Source: Coprothermobacter sp.
GTDB lineage: Bacteria; Coprothermobacterota; Coprothermobacteria; Coprothermobacterales; Coprothermobacteraceae
Length of the DNA: 6,776 bases
Assembly: GCA_012842545.1 (NCBI GenBank)
Contig: DUSQ01000024.1
Location: 1-6,776, forward strand
Direction: 5' to 3'
Positions within the stretch are counted from its first letter, which is position 1, and every line of letters starts with the position of its first letter. Positions 1 through 5,338 of the stretch are shown in pieces. The position numbers and the translations under genes were made by a program. Under the pieces are notes generated by a model, which did not search any database, was not told the origin of the DNA, and saw only the letters and a list, made by a program, of their open reading frames with translations.

Positions 1-1
1 C

Positions 2-535
2 AAGCTGTTGGCAAGTTGCTTATTTGCCAGTTTGTGCGTGCTCATATTCCAAAGTTTTGCAGCGCTTCTTTACATGCATGTCTATGGCTTACCTTTTAAG
101 AACACTCCCGTTAATAGTCTGACTACTTTTTACATGATGCCTAACACCATGTGGGCTCTGCAGTTTTACGTTTGTCAGCTCATAGGCTCTTTACTTGGAG
201 CAATAGTGCTCACAGCAGTTACACTGTGCATATCATCCTTCTGCAGAAGCAGCTTGGTCAGTTTGTTTCTTTCAGGTGTTTATTTCGCTCTAGGTGCCAT
301 TTGGTCAAACACCTTCGAAGGAGGCTTTATAAGCTCCTTTGCTTCTTTGCCCGGCGAACTCAGCACGTTCTCATTGATGTCACTCACTGATGTTTTGGGA
401 AATGCAAAGGTGTTCATTGTTGGAAACAGTGCCATCCCCACTGCTAAGCTAACCATCGTGGCCCAAGCAATTATCTTTATTGTTGCTATCATTTTGAATT
501 ACTTCTTCTATACACGTAAGGAGATGGGCGCATGA
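2..535 (+). CDS. ABC-2-type transporter permease protein, 5' end missing
   Basis: The reading frame is open from the left edge, so the N-terminus lies outside the window; the TTG at 8 need not be a start. The visible ~178 residues are mostly hydrophobic, with about four membrane segments: one near the beginning (LLASCLFASLCVLIF), one around WALQFYVCQLIG, one around LVSLFLSGVYFALG, and a last one ending just before a basic tail (FFYTRKEMGA). I see no nucleotide-binding motif. This pattern, with a second permease-like gene overlapping its stop by ATGA at 532-535, fits a membrane subunit of an ABC-2 exporter (drug, peptide or lantibiotic-immunity type). The ATPase gene would be expected upstream, outside the window. 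The ABC-2 call rests on topology and context rather than a signature motif. The substrate is unknown. Confidence 0.6.
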   Translation, partial: KLLASCLFASLCVLIFQSFAALLYMHVYGLPFKNTPVNSLTTFYMMPNTMWALQFYVCQLIGSLLGAIVLTAVTLCISSFCRSSLVSLFLSGVYFALGAIWSNTFEGGFISSFASLPGELSTFSLMSLTDVLGNAKVFIVGNSAIPTAKLTIVAQAIIFIVAIILNYFFYTRKEMGA

Positions 536-1374
536 ACAACAAAAGGGGCAGTCGAGGACATTTATTCCGTACTGAGCTGTGGGCACTCGTAACAGACGGC
601 GGGACACTACTTATCTTCTTAGCCTACATGGTGTTCGCATTTGGTGCTTGCTTCTCGGGAAACTTTAGGGATACGTGGATGCAGGTTATCAACGGGGACA
701 TTTTTGTTACCTTGACCAACCTTTACATGCCTTTCTTTTTAATGGCAGCCATATTATTGGTTATTTCGCCAATTTTCGCGGGGGATAAGAAAAGTGGCGT
801 GGAAGAAATAGGTGACACATGCTTCTACGGCAAACACGCTTGGAAAGTATGCAAGGTACAAGCAGCGCTTCTTTACATCCTCGTCCTGTGCAGCGCCGGC
901 TATGTCTTCACGCTTTTCATATCACTGTTTAGCAAAACACCACCTAACTTCACTCAGCGTGTCTTTGAGTTAGGGAACTCTGGCGTCGTTATGACAAATG
1001 CGCAATTCTACCTTTTCAGCTTTGTATTGCAGTACATTGGTTTGCTGTTTTTGACATCCATTGTACTGGCTGCCTCTTCCAAAAGCGATGATCCCATAAT
1101 ACCTTTGGCAGTGGGAGCCTGTTTATGCGGCTTTGAACTTGCTTTCGATTTTGTTGTCTTTTCACCAATTTTATGGGAATTTAACCTGTTTAGGCTCCTA
1201 AAGCCTTTCACCATATTGGTTCCCACTACGCTTTTTACCTCTCCTCTCAAAGCCATCTTAGCTGTAAATAGCACATTCGTGATCTTAACAGCATTGCTTT
1301 TGCAGGTTACATTGAACGGCACCCTAAAGGAAGAACCAAAACCTCAGCCGGACTTGATGCAACGCAAAACGTAA
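532..1374 (+). CDS. ABC-2-type transporter permease protein
   Basis: A 280-residue integral membrane protein with about six segments: roughly residues 24-41, 57-83, 111-133, 159-182, 189-211 and 240-262. It has a short basic N-terminus and a charged, proline-containing C-terminal tail. Between segments 2 and 3 is the stretch GDKKSGVEEIGDTCFYGKHA (residues 84-103), followed by WKVCK. Many ABC-2 permeases have a similar cytoplasmic loop there, where a polar segment precedes the next helix. The start is an ATG overlapping the previous stop by four bases, with AAGGAG at 518-523, so the two genes are very likely translationally coupled and form a heterodimeric transmembrane part. No ATPase is visible. 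The substrate cannot be told. No clear terminator follows the stop. Confidence 0.65.
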   Translation: MNNKRGSRGHLFRTELWALVTDGGTLLIFLAYMVFAFGACFSGNFRDTWMQVINGDIFVTLTNLYMPFFLMAAILLVISPIFAGDKKSGVEEIGDTCFYGKHAWKVCKVQAALLYILVLCSAGYVFTLFISLFSKTPPNFTQRVFELGNSGVVMTNAQFYLFSFVLQYIGLLFLTSIVLAASSKSDDPIIPLAVGACLCGFELAFDFVVFSPILWEFNLFRLLKPFTILVPTTLFTSPLKAILAVNSTFVILTALLLQVTLNGTLKEEPKPQPDLMQRKT

Positions 1375-1389
1375 TTTGTGAGGCCCTTT

Positions 1390-1459
1390 AGCACGGCGTG
1401 CAAACGTTTCCCTGTTAGAATTAATCTGGATAAACTTTTATTGGGAGGTACGCCGTGCT
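1390..1459 (+). repeat. Inverted repeat whose 3' arm covers the EIIA start codon
   Basis: Arm 1 (1390-1401, AGCACGGCGTGC) pairs with arm 2 (1448-1459, GTACGCCGTGCT) over 12 positions, 11 Watson-Crick and one G-U, leaving a 46-base loop. Arm 2 includes the last base of the Shine-Dalgarno sequence (GGGAGG, 1443-1448) and the whole GTG start (1455-1457). In RNA this would mask the start. In DNA each arm is itself nearly palindromic (GCACG-G-CGTGC), so a pair of operator sites about 57 bp apart is an alternative reading. Confidence 0.5.
1399..1412 (+). promoter_or_regulatory. cre-like (CcpA-type) catabolite element
   Basis: TGCAAACGTTTCCC matches the form TG-N-AA-N-CG-N-WW-N-CA at all but the last fixed base. 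It lies just upstream of a PTS gene and just upstream of a possible extended -10 (TGTTAGAAT, 1413-1421). LacI-family regulators commonly bind such CG-centred sites. No good -35 box was found, and the core AAACGTTT is a short palindrome that can occur by chance. Confidence 0.3.
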
Positions 1460-1910
1460 TGAAAACATCCTCACTGAAAAAGCGATTCGTATTAAAGCTC
1501 AGGTAACAGATTGGCAAGAAGCTGTACGTATGGGTGGGGAGCTCTTAGTAAATGCAGGATTTGCCAAACCAAGTTACATTGAGGCCATGGTCGAAACAGT
1601 AAAGCAGCTCGGCCCATACAGCGTCATAGCACCCGGCATTGCCATGCCCCACGCAAGGCCTGAAGCAGGTGTTTTAAAACCAGGCTTGAGTTTGGTAACG
1701 CTGGAAACCCCTGTGGAGTTCGGTAACAAGGAAAATGACCCCGTGGACATTGTGGTTTCGTTTTGCGCCACCGATAACACATCACACATACAAATGCTCG
1801 CTGAGCTTGCTCAGTTGTTGGGCAGTGAGGAAGCAGTAACCGCAATAAGAAATGCAAAGGAGGTGAGCGAAGTAACCCAGTTACTGATTAACTTCCAGTG
1901 GTCATCCTAA
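1455..1910 (+). CDS. PTS EIIA component, ascorbate (UlaC/SgaB) type
   Basis: A 151-residue cytoplasmic phosphocarrier of the mannitol/fructose-fold EIIA family. It accepts phosphate from HPr on a histidine and passes it to an EIIB partner. The active-site motif GIAMPHARPE places the phosphorylated His at residue 66. The surrounding pattern GPYSVIAPGIAMPHARPE and a later ENDPVDI (about residues 94-100) closely follow E. coli UlaC as I recall it, which is why I prefer the ascorbate-type class over the fructose class. Length is normal for a single-domain EIIA. The start is GTG at 1455 with GGGAGG six bases upstream. No EIIB or EIIC gene lies beside it, so it is an orphan here: its partners are elsewhere, or it has a regulatory role. 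The start region can be masked by an upstream inverted-repeat arm. Confidence 0.85.
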   Translation: MLENILTEKAIRIKAQVTDWQEAVRMGGELLVNAGFAKPSYIEAMVETVKQLGPYSVIAPGIAMPHARPEAGVLKPGLSLVTLETPVEFGNKENDPVDIVVSFCATDNTSHIQMLAELAQLLGSEEAVTAIRNAKEVSEVTQLLINFQWSS

Positions 1911-2013
1911 AAAGGAAAGTGTGAGAAGTCCATTAGAAAGTGCATGTTCTCCTTAATACTACCTTAACCTCCTTTGCGATCTTTTGCCTTATAGTAACCT
2001 CTAATAAACCTTT

Positions 2014-2150
2014 AGGAGGTGACCTTTAATGCGGTTTACAGTACTCGCAGTCAGAGAACGTTACTCGACTGCAAGAAGCAGTTCCACCCCACAGAATCCC
2101 ATTGTTTCATCGGAGGCCACTCTAAAGTGGCACAGAACGACTCACCTCCT
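2014..2150 (+). promoter_or_regulatory. 9-bp Shine-Dalgarno / anti-Shine-Dalgarno pairing in the trp leader
   Basis: AGGAGGTGA (2014-2022), the ribosome binding site of the small leader ORF, is exactly complementary to TCACCTCCT (2142-2150). The second segment lies inside that ORF, between its first Trp codon (2128-2130) and second (2152-2154). A ribosome stalled at the first Trp codon would reach into this segment. Folding and translation of the leader could therefore be linked. A second partial anti-Shine-Dalgarno (ACCTCCT, 1967-1973) lies upstream and could compete if it is transcribed. Confidence 0.4.
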
Positions 2151-2172
2151 TTGGCGCTGGCGCAGCGCATAA
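2029..2172 (+). CDS. trpL: Candidate tryptophan leader peptide (47 aa, Trp-rich C-terminus)
   Basis: A small ORF starting with ATG. It is preceded by one of the best ribosome binding sites in the window (AGGAGGTGA, 2014-2022, six bases before the start) and ends with TAA. The 47-residue product begins MRFTVLAVRERY and ends LKWHRTTHLLWRWRSA. Trp occurs at residues 34, 42 and 44, so three of the last 14 residues are the rarest amino acid, directly upstream of trpB. Known trp leader peptides also place clustered Trp codons near the end, commonly followed by Arg and small residues (E. coli trpL ends WWRTS). At 47 residues it is longer than most. The Trp codons lie within or next to the hairpins at 2116-2131 and 2154-2168. 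The peptide probably has no function of its own; translating it would sense charged tRNA-Trp. A small unrelated protein remains possible. Confidence 0.55.
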   Translation: MRFTVLAVRERYSTARSSSTPQNPIVSSEATLKWHRTTHLLWRWRSA

Positions 2173-2453
2173 TACTCTTTTCCCGTTAGAAAAGCAAAGC
2201 ATTTTCTGTTTCCCAAAGACGTTTGAACCGTATTTAGAAGCGTTTACACTCTCCGGATTACGTAAGTTTTTCAGTATGAGTTATACCAATAAACCACACA
2301 TGCGACTTAATTTTTCAGCCTTTGTAAACAGCTCAACAAAAACGTTTGTTTCCACTGACTCAGTCCAGACTTTGTGCATGACAAATGCGAGCGGTGGAGC
2401 ATCTAATGGCCAATCAGGCGTGAGTTTTCCAATAAAAGGGAGGTCTTTTATCC

Positions 2454-3644
2454 ATGATTACCAATGAAAAGGCGAAGTTCGGCGAGTTTGGAGGACAATA
2501 CGTACCCGAAGCAGTTATGCAGGCACTCATTGAACTGGAAAAAGAGTTCAACAAGGCGAGAAATGATCAGCAGTTCATAGAAGAATACCGCTATTACCTA
2601 CATGACTACGATGGACGACCTACCCCACTTTACTACGCTGAGAACCTGACAAAACAGCTGGGTGGAGCAAAGATTTACTTGAAGCGAGAAGACCTGAACC
2701 ACACTGGTGCGCACAAAATCAACAACACACTGGGGCAAGCCCTACTGGCAAAACGCATGGGAAAGAAGCGCATCATCGCAGAGACCGGTGCCGGGCAGCA
2801 CGGTGTTGCTACGGCCACAGTGGCAGCACTGTTCGGTATGGAATGTGAAATTTTCATGGGAGCGGAAGACGTGCAGAGGCAGCGTTTGAACGTTTTTCGC
2901 ATGGAACTTTTAGGAGCCAAGGTGAGAAGCGTGACTTCGGGGAGCTCCACACTCAAAGACGCTGTGAACGAGGCAATAAAAGACTGGGTTGAGCACATTG
3001 ACAACACATTTTACCTCATCGGATCAGCGGTGGGACCACACCCTTACCCGCTCATGGTTAGGGAGTTCCAAAAAATCATCGGGGAAGAAGCTCGGGAGCA
3101 AATACTTCAGAAAGAGGGGCGCCTCCCAGATTATGTCCTTGCTTGTGTAGGTGGAGGCAGCAATGCCATTGGCATATTCTATCCATTTGTGAAAGACACT
3201 CAAGTTCAGCTCATCGGTGTTGAGGCAGCCGGCAAAGGCTTGGACACAAACTTGCACGCAGCCACATTCAACAGAGGCACTGTGGGCATCATTCATGGCA
3301 TGAAGACATACCTTTTGCAGAGTCCAGATGGTGAAATCACAGAACCTTACTCCGTGGCTGCCGGCCTTGATTACCCGGGCGTGGGGCCTGAACACAGCTA
3401 CCTAAAAGACATAGGCAGAGCCAAATACGAAAGCGCCACGGACGAGGAAGCATTGGCAGCCTTTGAACTCCTATCCCGTGTAGAAGGTATCATCCCAGCC
3501 TTGGAAAGTTCTCATGCTCTGGCTTATGCTGTAAAACTGGCACCAAAGCTTGGTAAAGACAAAATCATCGTGGTAAACCTGTCAGGCAGAGGAGACAAAG
3601 ACGTCCAGCAAGTGGCAAAAATGAAAGGCATTGAGGAAATTTAG
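2454..3644 (+). CDS. trpB: Tryptophan synthase beta subunit
   Basis: A 396-residue PLP enzyme that joins indole and L-serine to give L-tryptophan in the cytoplasm. All key features are present. These are the PLP lysine K88 in HTGAHKINN, the catalytic glutamate E110 in AETGAGQHG, the phosphate-binding GGGSNA loop (233-238), SAVGPHPYP (191-199), AAGLDYPGVGPEHSYL with the substrate and monovalent-cation region, and the C-terminal NLSGRGDKD motif. Length and motifs fit the standard TrpB1 class that pairs with TrpA, not the longer TrpB2. K168 (in STLKD) corresponds to Salmonella beta K167, which salt-bridges to the alpha subunit. The start is ATG with GGGAGG ten bases upstream. trpA follows after 24 bases. 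No other trp genes are in the window. The upstream leader suggests regulation by Trp. Confidence 0.97.
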   Translation: MITNEKAKFGEFGGQYVPEAVMQALIELEKEFNKARNDQQFIEEYRYYLHDYDGRPTPLYYAENLTKQLGGAKIYLKREDLNHTGAHKINNTLGQALLAKRMGKKRIIAETGAGQHGVATATVAALFGMECEIFMGAEDVQRQRLNVFRMELLGAKVRSVTSGSSTLKDAVNEAIKDWVEHIDNTFYLIGSAVGPHPYPLMVREFQKIIGEEAREQILQKEGRLPDYVLACVGGGSNAIGIFYPFVKDTQVQLIGVEAAGKGLDTNLHAATFNRGTVGIIHGMKTYLLQSPDGEITEPYSVAAGLDYPGVGPEHSYLKDIGRAKYESATDEEALAAFELLSRVEGIIPALESSHALAYAVKLAPKLGKDKIIVVNLSGRGDKDVQQVAKMKGIEEI

Positions 3645-3668
3645 GTGGAAACAAAGGAGGATCATGCC

Positions 3669-4496
3669 ATGGAAAACAAGAACACCAGATTACAAAAAAC
3701 CTTTGAGGAAATGCAACGTGAAGACAGAAAAGCGCTCATTGCCTACATCACAGCAGGTTATCCGGACCTACAGAGCCTCAGTGATATCGTCCAAGCTTTG
3801 GAAAAGGGCGGTGCTGACATGGTGCAAGTGGGAATCCCTTTCTTAGACCCGGTGGGAGACGCCCCCATAGTTCAAGTGCTTTCCAAAAGAGCCGTAGAGA
3901 ATGGTTTCACTGTGGAAAAGTTCTTTCAAGCTCTGAAAGAACTAAGAATGAGCACTACCCTGCCCCTGCTGCTCAGAGCCTATTACACCACCATATTCGG
4001 TTATGGCGAAGACAGGTTCGTAGAGGGGTGCAAAGAAGCCAGCATAGACGGAGTTGTGGTTCCCGATTTGCCGCTTGAAGAAAACGGTGCATTGAAGTCA
4101 AAACTGGACACCATTGACGTGCCACTCATACCCATAGTAGTTCCCGCACCCATGGAAAGGATAAAGGCTATTGTGGAAAGTGGTGGAGGGTTTGTCTATT
4201 TGATGATGGCACCGGGAGAAAACCAAAGAGCGTTCGTTGACCAGCTTAATGACTTTGCAAACCAGATCAAACAGATTACAAAACTGCCTGTTTGTCTGGG
4301 CATTGAGCTGAGAGAACTAGCATTTGCAAAGCAGCTTATCAACAACGCTGACAGCGTTGACGGCATACTCATTGGAGACGTTCTCATGGGAACTTTGCAA
4401 AAAGCATGTGACAACAAGAATCCCGGGCAATTACCAACAGAAGAACTTACACAGGTTGTTGAATATTTCAGCACCTCCATGGTACCAAGAAGATAA
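3669..4496 (+). CDS. trpA: Tryptophan synthase alpha subunit homologue, probably lacking the lyase active site
   Basis: A 275-residue TIM-barrel protein of the TrpA family; normal members split indole-3-glycerol phosphate into indole and glyceraldehyde-3-phosphate. Fold markers are clear: AYITAGYPD (25-33), VGIPFLDP (54-61), IDGVVVPDLPLEE (126-138), IPIVVPAPMERI (154-165) and DGILIGDVL (231-239). Several catalytic positions are altered. Q53 replaces the catalytic Glu (Salmonella E49; codon CAA at 3825-3827). FLDPVGDAP replaces the usual FSDPxADGP, keeping the Asp equivalent to D60 as D64. Loop 6 (SGVTG with T183) is replaced by a shorter MAPGEN (180-185). The phosphate-site GFGIS becomes CLGIE, and S235 becomes D237. 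D60, equivalent to alpha D56 that contacts TrpB, is kept. The start is ATG at 3669, eight bases after GGAGG (3656-3660), preferred over the in-frame GTG at 3645, which has no ribosome binding site. It is likely a TrpB partner without alpha chemistry; a changed substrate is the alternative. Confidence 0.9.
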   Translation: MENKNTRLQKTFEEMQREDRKALIAYITAGYPDLQSLSDIVQALEKGGADMVQVGIPFLDPVGDAPIVQVLSKRAVENGFTVEKFFQALKELRMSTTLPLLLRAYYTTIFGYGEDRFVEGCKEASIDGVVVPDLPLEENGALKSKLDTIDVPLIPIVVPAPMERIKAIVESGGGFVYLMMAPGENQRAFVDQLNDFANQIKQITKLPVCLGIELRELAFAKQLINNADSVDGILIGDVLMGTLQKACDNKNPGQLPTEELTQVVEYFSTSMVPRR

Positions 4497-4530
4497 GACA
4501 ACATGATGAGAGGGCAGCGGCATCAGACGG

Positions 4531-4557
4531 TTAACTGGGTATAAACTTACATAAAAT
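4531..4557 (+). promoter_or_regulatory. Possible promoter for the DsbA/FrnE-like gene
   Basis: TTAACT (4531-4536) and TAAAAT (4552-4557) resemble -35 and -10 boxes, but the spacer is only 15 bases. The 109-base gap after trpA, with no clear terminator, leaves open either read-through from trpBA or a separate start here. Confidence 0.25.
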
Positions 4558-4605
4558 GCGGTAAAGTATGAAGATATTAAGCTTCTTAAAGGAGGCATTA
4601 GCTGA

Positions 4606-5229
4606 ATGGAAATAGAGTTCTTCCACGATGTTCTTTGTGCCTGGTGCTATGCCCTCTCCCCACGCTTAAGGCGTTTAACTGAGGAGTTCCTTGATATTCA
4701 AGTGATACACCGCAGCTTTCCGCTGGCTCCCCAGCCAGAGGACATTGCCCACATGTTTGGCAGCAAGGAAAAAGGCAAGAAAGACATACTTAACCACTGG
4801 AAAGCCGCCAACATGAATGATGACGAGCACCGCATAAACGCAGAACTCATGGAGCAAAGGGATTTTGACTACCCCTACTCCACTCCAGCTCTATTGGCCT
4901 GCAAAGCAGCTGAAATGCAAGGTGGTCAAGAAATGCACTGGAATTACTTCGATAAAGCTCAGGAGGCACACCTAACTTTGTGCAGAAATGTTGCCGACTT
5001 CGACGTGTTAGTTGACATTGCCAGGGAGCTTGGCTTGGATGTAGACAGGTTTAAGATGGATCTTTACAGCCAAGAAGCTCAGCTTGCTTTGCAACGCGAC
5101 ATTGACCGAGCTTTGGAGCTAGGCGTAGAAGCGACACCCACCTTAGTAGCAAACGGCCGTATACTCACTGGTGCAGTGCCTTACGAAAGTTTGAAGCGGT
5201 GGTACTTGAAAGTTCGGCAGCAAGGCTGA
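4606..5229 (+). CDS. DsbA-family (FrnE-like) thiol oxidoreductase or isomerase
   Basis: A 207-residue thioredoxin-fold protein with the DsbA-type helical insertion. The active-site dithiol is C11-A-W-C14, directly after the first beta strand (EIEFFHDVL), and the cis-proline is P178 in VEATPTLVANGR. This arrangement and length match the cytoplasmic FrnE/2-hydroxychromene-2-carboxylate isomerase-related branch (PF01323). It has no signal peptide or membrane segment, so it should act in the cytoplasm, unlike periplasmic DsbA. Two other cysteines (C99, C126) occur. The substrate is not known; roles in disulfide exchange or redox stress are typical of the family. The start is ATG with AAAGGAGG (4588-4595) ten bases upstream. 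The gene follows trpA on the same strand, but no functional link is evident. Confidence 0.85.
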   Translation: MEIEFFHDVLCAWCYALSPRLRRLTEEFLDIQVIHRSFPLAPQPEDIAHMFGSKEKGKKDILNHWKAANMNDDEHRINAELMEQRDFDYPYSTPALLACKAAEMQGGQEMHWNYFDKAQEAHLTLCRNVADFDVLVDIARELGLDVDRFKMDLYSQEAQLALQRDIDRALELGVEATPTLVANGRILTGAVPYESLKRWYLKVRQQG

Positions 5230-5233
5230 GAAA

Positions 5234-5276
5234 TGTAGCCGACGCGAACCGAGGCATTGTGGTCGCGCCGGCTACA
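5234..5276. terminator. Long hairpin between convergent genes, possible bidirectional terminator
   Basis: TGTAGCCG (5234-5241) pairs with CGGCTACA (5269-5276); after one A/C mismatch, CGCGA (5243-5247) pairs with TCGCG (5263-5267). This gives 13 bp with a 15-base loop. It starts five bases after the DsbA-like stop and lies 46 bases beyond the end of the minus-strand gene. The T run is poor in both directions (AAAAGTGTT on plus, TTTCTC on minus), so termination may be inefficient. Confidence 0.5.
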
Positions 5277-5299
5277 AAAGTGTTCCCGGGTAAGAATCG

Positions 5300-5338
5300 T
5301 TGCAAAAACCAAGATCGTATGCTATTGCAAAAACCAAG
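5300..5338. repeat. 14-bp direct repeat at the 3' end of the phosphotriesterase gene
   Basis: TTGCAAAAACCAAG occurs at 5300-5313 and again at 5325-5338, a 25-base period. The second copy encodes, on the minus strand, most of the last four codons (Trp-Phe-Leu-Gln) of the phosphotriesterase-like protein. The first lies just past its stop. It may be a small tandem duplication at the gene end or a protein-binding site. Confidence 0.6.

Larger units (their letters stand above)
1911..2453 (+). promoter_or_regulatory. Long 5' leader of trpBA with Trp-rich small ORF and hairpins
   Basis: This 543-base gap contains a well-initiated small ORF at 2029-2172, described separately. Hairpins seen: 2047-2072 (GCAGTC/GACTGC plus GAG/CTC, one bulge), 2116-2131 (GCCACT, loop CTAA, AGTGGC), 2154-2168 (GCGCT/AGCGC, loop GGCGC), and two mutually exclusive weak stems. 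One of these is 2177-2181 with 2190-2194 (CTTTT/AAAAG); the other is 2188-2207 (AGAAAAGC/GCATTTTCT, one bulge). A possible -10 (TATAGT, 1990-1995) lacks a good -35. From 2208 to 2430 I see no convincing gene and no GC-rich stem followed by a T run, so a classical intrinsic attenuator is not evident. The trpB ribosome binding site is GGGAGG at 2438-2443. Regulation could be translational or Rho-dependent. Confidence 0.5.

Noticed and set aside
1911..1953. Terminator after the EIIA gene (GAGAA 1923-1927 with TTCTC 1947-1951).
   Set aside because: Only five weak base pairs with a 19-base loop and no T run follows.
2116..2160. Possible T-box riboswitch, since AAAGTGGCACAG contains UGGC, which could pair with the tRNA-Trp end.
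   Set aside because: The full T-box consensus (AGGGTGGNACCGCG) is not met, the bases are explained by a perfect hairpin and Trp codon 34, and no TGG specifier or Stem I pattern is visible upstream.
2341..2371. ACTGACTCAGT (2356-2366 region), an 11-base palindrome that could be an operator for a Trp repressor.
   Set aside because: It does not resemble the TrpR operator, and single palindromes of this size are common; nothing else supports it.
2276..2467. A 63-codon open frame running into the start of trpB.
   Set aside because: No ribosome binding site precedes its ATG, the predicted product has no recognisable pattern, and it overlaps the trpB ribosome binding site and start.
3645..3668. 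GTG at 3645 as the trpA start, which would add eight residues.
   Set aside because: It directly abuts the trpB stop and has no ribosome binding site; GGAGG at 3656-3660 is correctly placed for ATG 3669.
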